NCBI GenBank assembly: GCA_022579005.1 | Contig: MU401574.1 | Span: 41,809-105,808 of the forward strand | Direction: 5' to 3' | DNA: 64,000 nt | From: Poronia punctata | Lineage: Eukaryota; Ascomycota; Sordariomycetes; Xylariales; Xylariaceae | Shown: piece by piece, positions 36,113 to 47,600 of the stretch | Numbering within the stretch: the first letter of the stretch is position 1 | How the letters are laid out: each line of letters begins with the position of its first letter | The notes under the pieces: generated by a model | The model's database searches: none | What the model was told of the DNA's origin: nothing | Seen by the model: only the letters and a program-made list of their open reading frames with translations | Made by a program: the position numbers and the translations under genes

Positions 36113-37560
36113 CTAACCCAACATAGTCTCGAAATCAATCTTTGTAGCTAACGTGCTCGCACCAATAACGCTCGTAACAAACAACCAACCCTCTCTCTTC
36201 CCCCCATTCGTCTTCGGATCGATAGGAACCATGACACTCGTCGTCACCGACCTAATAACCCTCCCATCATCCCTAAAAACCAACTTCTTCAACTTCTCCG
36301 CATCAACCGTCTTATCCTTTCCCACCACAGCAGGGAGATACCACACCTGACCAGAAATAGGCTGGGCGAACGTAGGATCTCCAAAAGCAGCCAAGAATTC
36401 CGCACCATTCTCCAGTCCGGGCAGCAAGTACCCGCTATAATCCTTTCCATCGACTCCGGCGTAGGGGTCGACGAAGAAATTCGCATTATCAACAAGACAA
36501 TCGACCGGGACGCGATGCGACACCTCCATCATAGAAGAAGACGACCCATCATTTTCCTTGTTGCCCGGCAAACTAGCAAAAACAACATGTCCACCCAACG
36601 CATCACCAATCACAACCTGGTTTCTATCAGGTCCCCAACTCAGACCATTATTCGTAGCAACGCTATTCAGGACCGGGACGGCGTCAATCGTCCCGTCATC
36701 CGCAATCGTGACACGCACGGTATCCGTCCAGCTCTGGAAGCCACGAATCACCTCCTCGACCATGCGCATCGGTCCGTCGCGGTAATAATGGTCATTCGTC
36801 ACCAGAAACTCGGACTCCGATAGCGCGAGCAAGTCGTTGGGCGTGCGGATAAGCGGGTGCGCGATGGAGCGCAGATGACGCGCTGTCTTGCTACCCACAG
36901 TGTGCACGAAGAGCTCCACCTGGGACGCGGCCTTGGGTTCCGTCTTCTCTGATCCGGCCGTCCATCGCGGGTTGGGCACATGGTTGACTGCGAAGATGTA
37001 CACTTCATCGGGTTTGGATGGGGGCGTGTATAGTGAGATTCCGTGCGTGGAGAAAGGACGACCCTCAAAGTCTTTTAGAGATAGTTTCTGTACCTTTTTG
37101 GTCTATTATCATTTCGTTAATACCCCATATCATCGGGACAGAAGACATGTTTCAAAAGTCGGGAAAAGAAAAACTCACAGCGGGATCAATAATCTTGATT
37201 GAGCCAAAAGAAGGTTTATCGGGATGTTCAAGAGCACCGGCGCTTTGAAAAACAAAAATCAGTCAGTCAAAAAAAGCCATACATGAGATGAAGAACCATA
37301 AATACATACCCAGGCATCCAACCACTCACAGTCCCAAGATCGTCCGAACAAGCAGTATATATCAAACCCGAGGGCTCATGATATTCCAGATCCTCACAAG
37401 CAATCGTATCCGGAATCAACACAATCTCCGAGCCATGGACGTTTGCGATATTCTCAAACGGTCGGATCCCCAGAATCTTGGTGAAGTGTCTCACAGGCGG
37501 ATACAGCCATGCGCCCAGCACACTTAGCAGGGCGACGGCAAAGTATGAAAAGAGAGCCAT
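36113..37560 (-). CDS. Membrane-anchored paraoxonase/arylesterase-like beta-propeller protein
   Basis: Exons 37310-37560, 37179-37242 and 36113-37093 give 431 residues. An N-terminal hydrophobic segment (MALFSYFAVALLSVLGAWLY) acts as signal anchor, as in serum paraoxonases. The propeller then shows GSEIVLIPDTIACEDLEYH, IYTACSDD, FSTHGISLY, VYIFAVNH, TPNDLLAL followed by EFLVTNDHYYRDG, NGLSWGPD and VDNANFFVDPYAG. The NDHY block and the acidic and Asn residues match the calcium-binding, active-site surface of the PON family. The predicted reaction is hydrolysis of lactones or aryl esters, but the natural substrate is unknown. The intron junctions restore GWMPGAGALEHPDKPSFGSI and DPAVQKLSL cleanly, so the gene looks intact. 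Confidence 0.85.
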
Positions 37561-39446
37561 GATTGCAACACACACATACACATTTGAAAAAAAAAGAAGA
37601 AGAAAAGACACAAAAGGACTTTCTACCTTGGCTTCGCGCAACAAAATAAAAACAGCGGGGGGAAGCTTTGCATTTGATTGTGGGGCAGGCGGCCGCAGTG
37701 AGCCGGGAGAGTGGGGAGGAAGATGCGGAGAAGTCACGGCCGAGGGTATATTGTATTCTGTATCGTATCGGTATCAGCAGAAGTCCAAGGTACCTTTCTA
37801 ATCTCCTCCAGACCCTACATACCTATTTCAAAATGCAAGCAAGCCGTAAGAATCCCACGTTCTGCTGTGACAGCTGGTCCAATACCTACACGTACAACCT
37901 AGTCAGAATCCTCCCTGCTCGCATAAATGCACATGCGGACGGACCGACAGACAGGGTAGGATCAGCAGAAAGGGGACAAGGAGGTATGATAGGTAAAACC
38001 AGTACGAGTATGTTTATTTCTGACGCGCCCCAATCAATCCCACAACAACTGGACTACCTTAACCTACAAGTACTCGTAGCCTATCCGCCCGAACTCTCCC
38101 CTATCGTGTTTTATAGAAAATCATACTAAATCGGAGATTGCTACTCCTACAAGTAACCCAACCTAGTTGCTCTTCTAAGCCTTATACTCGTCGTACCTAT
38201 TTACAACCGGAAATGCTTTCCCCTAGGTAGGGGGGGGGGGATTTACCTAGGTAAAGCCAACATCTAATTTGCCATTACAAGGCTAATCTACGTGTAGTAG
38301 CCTAACAGCATAAAAACTGTACTTTAAGAAAGAGAAATCTGATCACAGCAAATTATCTTACTAGTAAGTAGACGCCAATTCAACCTACGGATATGAAGTG
38401 GAGCTTTGTATCCTAGAAAATAAGAAGAGTAAACGACCTGATTGGAGCGGCAAAGAGTTAAACGCACGTCTACAAGTAATTACAGAATCAGGTATGTAGG
38501 TAACCTACTTGTAAGTACAAGTAGGTGCGACAACCACGCAAAACAGAACAAAAGCAAGATATAAATCGATCGTCTTGTGGGGGAGGGTCGTGATGGTCCC
38601 CTCATTAAGGTACCGCACTTTAGGTACCTACTCGTACTTTGGACAAACACAATCGCATGTTGTAATCTACATAGTATCTACTTATCTATCTATCTCTCTA
38701 TATAGGTCTAATCAAGGCAATGAATACACGTAGAAGTTTTGTCAATTTCATATATATATATACCATCAAGTAATATTCCAGCTTGACTTATTAAGGTGAC
38801 AATTGTGTCCCCCTACGCTAATTGCCATACACCTACCAACTTACCTAGTACAAGACATATCTCCACGTGCTAAATACATACCTACTTGTACTTGCAAGAG
38901 CTCAGAATTCTCGTTCGTACACATATGCCTATGACGTCACCCGCGACTTTTTGTGGCTTGCAGTAGTCTGCATTTAGATAGGTACGTATACAAGGCAGCG
39001 CAAGTGAAAAAAAACACCTGACTTTCCTTCCTCTTTATGGCAAGTGTTGGATTACAACGATCGAGACTATTGGATTTTGTGCTTGCTGGCTGGCCATTCT
39101 GTCTGTCTTCCGTTGTACGTCAGTTTGTTGGACTAAAGTCTGGCTAGGTGTCTGTGAGAGTTCAGGTTCAGGTTCAGGTTCAGGGTTGATCAATCACATT
39201 TGCGCAAAGGGTTCAGTTGTCGAGAAAAAGAAATCCCTTGTTATTAACGCCTGCCTCTTTCCCCCCTAGGATACATATATGAACACTATTCTCTATATAC
39301 AAATTGGTGGTCTGGTTCCTTGGATGAAGTAGGATTCCAAATGACCTTTTGGCTCTTGTCTTGAAATTAACAGAATCACCGGAGACTCGGCCACCGAGAA
39401 AAAAAAAAGAGAAAAAGAAAAAAAAAAAGAGCACAAACTTGGGATC
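37561..39446. other. Divergent intergenic region, 1.9 kb
   Basis: Shared upstream region of the paraoxonase-like gene (-) and the sugar transporter gene (+). It has three TACGAGTA-type octamers (38003, 38071, 38629), a G10 run near 38230, TATC repeats near 38683-38696, a GGTTCA hexamer array at 39160-39184 and purine-rich A/AG tracts at 39398-39430 just before the transporter ATG. Confidence 0.5.
39160..39184. repeat. GGTTCA hexamer tandem array
   Basis: About four copies of TTCAGG in a row, some 265 bases upstream of the transporter start. Confidence 0.8.
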
Positions 39447-41161
39447 ATGCCATTCCCACCAGCCCGAGGCGACGATGACGCGCCACCATTAGGTAAACCG
39501 AGACTCCTTACCAAAAAGCACGAGATTGTCATCTTCAGCAGCACGGCGATAGCCCTGTACGGCTATGACCAAGGCATGATGAGTCTCATCAACACCAACC
39601 GGTCCTATCTCGGCACCATGTCCATAGCCGCGGATTCGCCTCTCGTCGGCATCATCGTGTCCGTCTACTACCTCGGCTGTGCCGTCGGCGCCGTGCTGTC
39701 CTCGTACTGGGCCGATACCAAGGGCCGTAAGCCCTCCATCTTGGCCTGTCTCGTTACTACCGTCGTCGGCAATCTATTGATGTTTGTCGCTGGCATCGGT
39801 AGCAGTAGCCGCTCGTGGGGCGGGCCTGCTGCGCTTGCCTGCATGATGGTTGGGAGGGTGGTTCTGGGATTAGGGGTAGGGGGCATAGATGCGACTATTC
39901 CCGTCTACAGCTCCGAGTTGACCAAAGATAAATCCAGGGGTCGGGCCCTGGCACAGGAGTTTCAGATGAACATCTTCGGACTCCTCTTGGCCTTCTCCAT
40001 CAACTTGGGAGTGACGATAGCACTCGGCAAGGATAACCAGTGGGCCTGGCGAATCCCCATCATTGCCATGCAAGTATTCCCCCTCTTGCTCATCACCACC
40101 ATCAGCCGATTGCCCGAGTCGCCCAGGTGGTTCATCAGCCAGGCGAGACACGACGATGCCATGGGGGCACTGGTCGAATTATACGACGAGCCCGAAGCGA
40201 AGAAGACGCTAGATGAAATCCACCGGGCCCAGGCGGAAGAATCCGACAAGAAGATGAGCTACTTCGACATGGTCCTGCCCGGCCGTAGCCAGTTCCATCC
40301 CACCATGCTCACCATCATGGGGCAGATCAACCAAGCTCTGACGGGTTACGGCGCTGTATCCGTCTACGGCCCGCAGATATTCGAGCTCCTCGGGTTCGGC
40401 GTGCGCGATGCCGAGTATGTCACCCTGGGCAACTACGTCAGTTATTTCCTCATGATGACCGTGGCCTGGATGACCATCGATACGCTCGGACGGCGAAGAC
40501 TGATGGTCTGGGGCTCCGTCGGCTTATCGACGTGCTTTGCCCTGCTCACCTTATTCGGTGCTTTATCGTTGGACGTCCCCGGCATCCCCGTCTTGGCTGT
40601 CGAGGTCCTGGGCTCCGTCACGCTCTTCGTGGCCACGGCGATATTCGGTATATGTTGGCTGGCCACTGTCTGGTTGATCCCTACCGAGATCTACCCGAAC
40701 GGAGCCCGGGCGCTGGGGAGCAGTGCTTCTGTCATCGTCTGGGGACTTGCCAATTTTGCCGTCACTCTCTTGACGCCTATAAGTACGCCCCCCTTCCTCC
40801 CCTTTCTTTTCGCATCTCTTTCAAGCCGCCATGGCAGCCCGACCGGAAAGAACCGCGGAGCACTGACGATAGGCTTGTAGTGTTTAATAACTTGAGATGT
40901 TGGTTATTCCTCGTCTTCGCCGCCACCAACGCTGTGGCTGGATGGTCGACATGGGCTTATTCACCCGAAACTGGTGGAAGAAGCTTCGAGGCGAATCAGG
41001 AATTCTTCATTTCCGCTGCCCGGGACAGCAGCTGGCTTGTGAGAAAGGTCGACGGCGGTAAATTCCTGCGTATGCCCCGCCACGACGAACGCCGTCAAGA
41101 CGGCAAGTTGGTGCAATCCGAGGTGACACCGTTGTTACAATCACAGTCAGATTCTTTGTGA
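39447..41161 (+). CDS. MFS sugar transporter (fungal sugar porter family)
   Basis: Twelve-span hexose-type transporter of the plasma membrane. Exons 39447-40782 and 40881-41161 give 538 residues. The acceptor at 40880 rebuilds LLTPIMFNNLRCWLFLVFAA, which the unspliced frame breaks. Sugar-porter signatures: GYDQGMMS in span 1, DTKGRKPS (about residue 90), GRVVLGLGVGGI, PVYSSEL, PESPRWF (about residue 222), GQINQALTGYGAVSVYGPQI in span 7, and PETGGRSFEANQEFF after span 12. The usual span-10 motif reads IPTEIYP. The tail keeps WLVRKVDGGKF, as in many fungal transporters of this group. The substrate cannot be told from sequence alone. A-rich sequence precedes the ATG, and upstream frames are closed. 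Confidence 0.93.
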
Positions 41162-41612
41162 AACCCATGTGATGTAACCAAGGCAAAGCAGTACTTTTTA
41201 GCTAAGAGAAAAACACAAATACAAAACACGAAAAAGTCCGGTCCAAAACTCCCACTCCCAAACTCTACCATGATAGACGTGTATTCCCTCTAAACCCCAC
41301 CCCCTTATACTTTCGCGAAATAAACCAGCTGAATGTTGAGCGGGGAATGCGTAATGTGGATGAATCTTTCCGAAACCTCAGTTTCTGAAGTTGAAGGGAC
41401 TGAGAGATGGAGACTAAAAGGATTTCTAGTCGGTCCTGAGCGTGTGGGTACAAGAAATGGTACTGTGGTGTTGGCTAGCCACGTCCAATCTTGAGCCTTG
41501 CCAGCAGGGTTGGATAATATAATCTGCTAGGTTAGTAGTGTGAAGGATATTGCTCATCCACCCGTCGTTCTTGTCCCTCGGTCAAGGATCCGCCGTATGC
41601 TTATCGCATATG
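41162..41612. other. Convergent intergenic region
   Basis: 3' flanks of the transporter (+) and the minus-strand gene ending at 41613. I see nothing else. Confidence 0.5.
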
Positions 41613-42718
41613 CTAGACATTTATACGGGCATCCCATTTTTTCTTCCCAGGCCGAGTTTGGAAATGCGGCGCCGTCGCCATGACATCGATATTGGTGCTC
41701 TCCAAAGCATTCGCCGTCTTGTTCCGGTAGCTATCCACTGCTGCCTGTCAGTCCAAGTCGGATGCAAAGGGCGAGGGGACGGGCGTGATTTACAAGCTCG
41801 CTGCAGAAAGATTTTCCTGCCTGCAAAAGGGCGGCCATTGAGCCAACCGAGCCTGTATGCTAGGTCATTCAACCGGACTTCTTTCGTACGTGTACTCTTC
41901 CTTGTCCGCGGAATGGACGCTTGGCCGCGTGGCCCCCTTCCTACGGGGCAGGTGATCATTTCGGTGGTCTTGTCCAGGTTCGGTCTGGAATGTACAAACC
42001 CATTTGCAGAACCATGTTCAACGCTCTGTACAGACAGATGTACTGAGCTATGGACAGAACTTTGTGCAGAGCCAGGACCAGCACCGTTGACCCCGTTGGC
42101 CCCGTAGGCCCCGTTGGCCCCGTTGGCCACGTTGGCCACGTTGGCCACGTCGCCCCCGTCGTCGGCCATGTCGTCCTCAAAATAATTACTGCCTGCCGCA
42201 TTAGGAGGCGGATCCTGCATTTCTCGGGGAAAATAACTTCTCGGATAAACGGCGGACCATTTGCGGAAGCTATCCGGTATCTCCTTGGTGTTGACGATTT
42301 CTAGTTGGACACGCACCCGCAGACGGCTGCCACGTCGGTCGTCGTCCACTAATAGAAACTTACGCTTCCTAGAGTCGGGCACGGGGGGGAACAGTCCCTC
42401 TGGAGTAGGGTCGACTTCATCCGGGCGGAGTTGCCGTCTACCTAGTGGCCTACGTCCCCGGCCAGAAAAGCTAAGACCTGGGTACATGGGGCTCGGGCTA
42501 GGGTTCTGCAGAGGGTCTGGGGTAAGGACATGGGCTGGTTGACTACCATCTGCCGATCCTTCCCGGGACACTGATCCTGGTCCTTGGCCTGGTCCTTGGC
42601 CTGGTCCTAGTCCTGTCGCCGGCGGATGATGGTGATGGTGCAATCCTTCCATGGACTCCTCGTCCCCTGTCCGAGGCGTGAGAATCAGCTTATATTCACC
42701 CCAATAGCGGTTAGACAT
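41613..42718 (-). CDS. Conserved fungal protein of unknown function (SRKRKFLLVDD...FAGRKIFLQRALDSYR domain)
   Basis: Exons 41794-42718 and 41613-41737 give 349 residues. Splicing replaces an unrelated read-through tail with QRALDSYRNKTANALE and PHFQTRPGKKKWDARINV, which resembles the conserved C terminus I remember from Aspergillus homologues; this supports the intron. Conserved blocks are SRKRKFLLVDDDRRGSRLRV, IPDSFRKWSAVYPRSYFPRE, then EVRLNDLAYRLGW and PFAGRKIFLQRA. Between them lies a variable insert with Asn-Gly-Ala repeats and a Ser/Val/His stretch. The N terminus holds a His5 run and GPGQGPGQGPG repeats. No catalytic motif or known DNA-binding fold is visible. Its neighbour upstream on the same strand is also a fungus-specific protein, possibly functionally linked. 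A role in gene regulation is only a guess. Confidence 0.75.
42084..42160 (-). repeat. 9-bp coding minisatellite in the 41613-42718 gene
   Basis: About eight near-copies of GGCCAACGN encode the VANVANVANGANGAYGANG stretch. The period is a multiple of three, so copy-number changes keep the frame and would alter the length of the linker. Confidence 0.85.
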
Positions 42719-43160
42719 TGTGGTAACAGCCGGGTAGATCGTGCGAGGATACAAATAGGATATGCCTAGAATCAATGTGCAGGCAGGTAATTGCAATTCG
42801 CGGGATGAAAAAGGGGCTTTGTAGTACAATGACAGCGTTGGTATGCGATGCGGATGGAATGATATGTGCGCGAAGTGTGTTTGTGCAGCAGAACGCAGAT
42901 CCACGCCTCGCAACTCTGGCCCCAGACAAGTGACGATTGCCTCGGCAGTGGCAAGCGCGCCTAGCTATTGTACAGAAGTAGTAATGCCAGATTTTCCATG
43001 TACTCCCCCCCCCCCCCCACCCAGTTCGCGCCGGCGGCGATCGAGCCCAATATATAAACACCAAAAATCATCCATTCCAAATATAAAAGCCAAACATGCG
43101 CGGTAGCGTATAACAACAACAAGAGGTATCACAACAGTGGCGACTGCAACGACGCATCAA
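42719..43160. other. Short spacer between two head-to-tail genes
   Basis: Upstream region of the 41613-42718 gene and 3' flank of the next. It contains a C13-15 run at about 43005-43019 followed by CACCC. I see nothing else. Confidence 0.5.
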
Positions 43161-44657
43161 TCACATCTGATACATACCGACTTCATCCCCTCCGCCGGAT
43201 GCATTTCCTTCGTGCGCATGGTGGTGATGCATCTGTGAGCTCATATTACTCATTCCCGGGTTTGCCCTAGACGGTCCGGCACTTGGTCCCATCGGCCCCG
43301 GTGCAGGCATCCCCCCCGGCGCCCCGGGCCCGGGTAGATGGGTGCCATGTGGGTTCGCGGCCGCCTTGCGCGTGTTCATCTTGGCCATCCGACGGACACG
43401 TCGACTACGCAGCCTGGGATCTTGATTGCTATTTCTCCAACTGTCAACAGCTCTCTGGATAAGACCACGCTTCCCGCGCAAGCATGGGTTCAACTGAGCG
43501 AGGGCCCATCCAACCGTATTACACTCAGTTTCGTACTGCAATCGGTTACCACGATACTGATCCTTAGCACAACAAGCGCGCGGGTATACGCAGTTTTCGG
43601 TTCGAAATTCTTGTCCCAGATCATCCGTATTGACCGATTCAACGTCGCAGCGTATCGTGTATTCCATCTTGACCCTGTCCCGTGAATACTCGAAAGCAAT
43701 CCACTGGACCCCATTATTGTCCTGCCTAACAACCAGGGGAGTTGTGGCGGGTATCGGGCCAGGCGCTGCATTGTTGTTGATACCTGGTGCAGCAGGTCCT
43801 GTCGGCGTCGAGAGTTGGCCTGCGTTTTGGTTGCCCTGAGGGGCGCCTAGAGGTCCGGGCGGGGGCCGCTGCAATTGCGGCGTCATTTGAGGTTCCAACT
43901 TTGGCGCGTGCCTGGGGCTGCCATTTATTCCGGGTTGCGCATGCTGGCTGGCATGTTGGGGCATCTGGTGGGACGGGCCCGCCTGAGACATCATCATACT
44001 AGGCTGGGACGTCATCGACTGGTGGGGTTGCGGCGCATGTTGTTGGTACGGCGACGGAGCCTGTGGCGGCATGGACGAGTATTGCGGTTGTTGGGTACCA
44101 TAGTAGATAGACTGGTGTTGCAGTTGCGACTGCGGTTGTCCATAGATATTCCGATGTTCGTGCGTTGACGGCGATGCGACAGGCGCGGGGGAGTTGGACT
44201 GCGGGGTGTGGTAAGACATGGGGGGATAAGGTCGGGACATCTGAGCAGCCGCCATCATCTCGGTGTTATCTAGGGCAGGTGTAAGCTTGCGATGGCGATG
44301 GCCGGTGCCGCATCATCTGTCAAGAGTGGAGAGCTCACCTGGTGCTGTGTAAGCACTGCTTGTGCCTGCCGTGCTGTACTGGTTCTGATGCGCGTAGTAA
44401 GGTATATCCTGATTATGCTGCGCGCTGCTGGAATGGCTTGATCCAGGGTGGTAAGGCTGTATAGAATGCGACGAGTATGTCGACGGGTGCTGCGACTGCG
44501 CCGAAGATGCTTGGTGGTGCTGTGGGTGGGCGATACTCGATGGTCGCGTGTGCTGTAGCTGGTGAGAAGATGTTGCCGCCGGTGACTGGTGTGGATGATG
44601 CTGTACAAGACCCTGTTAGCTGCAAGGAACCACTGCCCGAACCGTATATAATACCAT
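43161..44657 (-). CDS. Conserved fungal protein with VQWIAFEYSRDRVKMEY domain, Gln/Pro-rich N terminus
   Basis: Best model: ATG alone at 44655-44657, then exons 44339-44600 and 43161-44269, 457 residues. The N-terminal half is Gln/His/Ser/Pro-rich (low-complexity, activation-domain-like). The conserved core is VQWIAFEYSRDRVKMEYTIR, CDVESVNTDDLGQEFRTENC, VYPRACCAKDQYRGNRLQYE, GWALAQLNPCLRGKRGLIQR and SWRNSNQDPRLRSRRVRR. I recognise this block from ascomycete proteins of unknown function, possibly the one called DUF8032, but cannot confirm it. The basic RSRRVRRMAKMNTRK run may be a nuclear signal. Start choice: the open frame before 44600 has no ATG and runs into a TAA, so an intron is needed. 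GTATTA at 44654, the branch-like GCTAAC and TACAG at 44601 give phase 0. An internal start at MMAAAQMSRP (44258) is the alternative. Confidence 0.72.
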
Positions 44658-47600
44658 GCTAGGTGGAAGAATGAAACAAGGTGCGCCCGTCTGTAGACGC
44701 ACAGGTGATCGCGACGCTGCCGCGGCCCCAGTCCCCGCGACCCTCGAAGCTTTTCTTAAGTGTGGAGCTGTAGAGCTTTGATATGGCGAAATGGAAGAAG
44801 GGATTGTGTGAGCTCAAGAGTGAATGCGATCACATACGGCGAGACAGCATCAACCGAGACCGTAACATAGGCAGATGGGGACTAACTGGTAGCTACCAAT
44901 CTTTAATCACATCCGCATCAGCGAGATGTAACGGCACCAACAGAGCAGAGCGTAGGATATGGTATGAACCGACCGTGGACCAAGTACAAAGCCTTGCTGC
45001 AATCGTCGAGGTCTTGGGAAACGTACCAGGGGGATTTAAGTACGGGGTAAGGGTATGCTCGACTAGTAGGAGACGACTGGGGGGGAGGTAGGGGCAAGGA
45101 TTGTAGCATCCATGACATGGTTGCGTGCAGTTGTTCCCCAGGGGCGACGGGGGCGACGGGGGCGTTTGTTATAAAGACTGAGAAAAAATGTCGAGGGTTG
45201 ATTACGGAAAAGCACAGATGCAAAAGTCGAGTAGGAAACACGCCAAGGTGGGACTGGGGATTTTTCATGCATGAGGTGTGAACGGATCAAAATTCTGTCG
45301 CCCACTCGAGGCAGAAGGGCCAATGACGGAGCGGCCCAGGGCAAGCGAGGAGGACAGGTAGCCTAATGAGGTATGATATCCGGACCTAGCCAAGACAGCA
45401 GGCATCTGAGCTCGAAGGGGTGGGTAGGCGGTGTGTGGCCAAAGTACCAGTACTTTAGCGTCGTGCAAGGGGAACAGGGACACAGTACTTCTTGGCCAGT
45501 GAACCCGTGCGTACTGTGCGGATCCAGTCCGGCAGGGCTTGGTTCGAAGACGGCACTGCCTGGAAAGCCGGGTTGAACGGGACCACAATGATGCTGTACA
45601 ATGCAGCGCGGACCAGTCTAGTGTCGTCGGCAAGCTACCAGAATCCCTTCATCGTCATACTAGAGGCCTGCAGCGGACTCAACTATTGCCATGCAAATTG
45701 GAATGGGTTTGAAATGGATAATGTAGAGGTTGTTTCGTTTCTCCCATATTTGGTTGTCGATACCAGGTGCGGTATTGGTGAATTAGAATTCCGGGTAGTT
45801 CCGCGACAAGCTCCTCCTACCACCGTAGCAGTGACAGAGCTTCATGTTCTTTAATCGCGGGTACCCTTGAGTCGACAACGTCCCTATGCGCATAGCCAAT
45901 TCGCCCCCGCCCCAAGCGCTAGTGTTGGCCAATTTAGAGTTGGGCCTTTCTGAAGGCATTGCTTTAAGATCGAGTTGACCTGTAACGTCGTCCGTAGAGT
46001 GGTATGAATAAGCGATCCTGGCACAGACCAGCCAGGTATAATGTATCAAAGCCAGTATTTATCGGTCTTGACGCGTAGCTAGCCTTGCCCGTACGCACAC
46101 GGGAGCGCAACGAGGTCACTCTCACTCAGCGGGTTGAGAAGAGAGCAGGTAAATGGCCAGTGCATTATGTACTGTCGTTTGTTTGACATCGAATGGGCGT
46201 CGATTGGTAGCTGTTCTCGATCGGCACACTGGGATTCAAGCTCAGGGACTAGACGTGTCGATGTAGCCGTGCCCGTGCTGGAAACGCATGGTGCACGCAC
46301 AGTGCTGGTACGGTGCGCGCCTTTTGGTGTGGTGTCGGCATAATTTCTTGACAAGGGTGACCTGTCCTTCGTCCCCGCCCTGGCCCCTGCTTGAACGAGA
46401 GTGGCCGGTGGTGAAGAAGACCAAGAGGCAAGCAGGAGGGAAACCTGCATGCGGGCCCCATACGAGCGGAATGAAAGACCCACATGGGAGAAAATGAAGA
46501 ACACAGCTAAAAGGATACCGCACCCCCACATCACTTGTTCCAGAAGGGCAAGCCTAGGGACCATGAGTGGGCCGCGTGTTCGCTGTGAAACACAATGCTC
46601 CCCTGCAATTCCCGTTGACGCCGCTCGAGTCCTGGCCTGGACCAGCTTGTAGCTCCCTGCCTCCCTGGGAATTTTCTCGAAGATGTGCTGGCATCCGACC
46701 ATAGAGAATGTGAATGTGCCTTTTTGGCACGTTTTGTAGGACAAGGGTTATGGGCCTGCAACCCACGGCAGCGCACACTTGAGGCTGAAATTTTGCTGCA
46801 TCCGTCGCTTGTGGTCGCGCAGGTGCAGGTCACCCTCGCCTTAAACTTCCTTGGCAATGATGATGACCCCGGGGGTAAAATGGGGACACGATTTTTGAGA
46901 TGCCATGCTTGGGCGATTACGCAGAACAAGAGGGAGTTTTGGCTGAGGATAGCGGCGAGAGAGTAACTGAGAATAAATGGAAGCAAGCAAATGCCACTTA
47001 CAGAATCCGCATGCGGTTCCTCCTTCAAATATGGGCTTGGAGCCTGTCGATGTTGAGACATTTTCATAAGCATGGCACTCAGGCCCTTCAATCGCCTTTT
47101 TGGCGCGTTTTGTCTAGCGAGGGAAAAACATCAGTTATACCATCAACGATCCATGGTTCGCAAAAGCCATTCGTGAAGCCATTCTCCACTCGGGTCACCA
47201 TTGAGACGGCCAGTGTCGCGCCCTTCTCTGGAAGAGGTGACAAGGATGACCATGGCACAAACAAGAGCGGTCGATGGGAAGCCCCATGCGCGTTATTGGG
47301 GAGCGGTGTCTTGGACAAAAATAGAGTTTGAAACCTGACAAGTCTAAAATAAATCGGACTGACAACTTACAAAAAGAAAGCTTAATTGGATCACGCGAGG
47401 AAAGGGTATACGACAGAAGGTGTTGCTCAGTACTGGGGATCAATCGTCCAAGGAACAACAAGAGAACGTGGGACTGGGTGACTATTATGAGAGATCAGAT
47501 GGGTATACAAACACTGATTACACGCGACCGTGTCCCATCAAATAAAAGAAAAATAGGCGATGATTATAAATAGAAGTGGGTATCCCATAACATGTGTGTG

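Noticed and set aside
44270..44608. 112-codon Arg/Thr-rich frame overlapping the Gln-rich exon
   Set aside because: The alternative frame gives the Gln/His/Pro-rich sequence that splices in frame into the conserved domain, so this one is a shadow.
46079..46744. 221-codon minus-strand open frame
   Set aside because: No domain or motif, composition follows background, overlapped by other frames on both strands, and no plausible start context.
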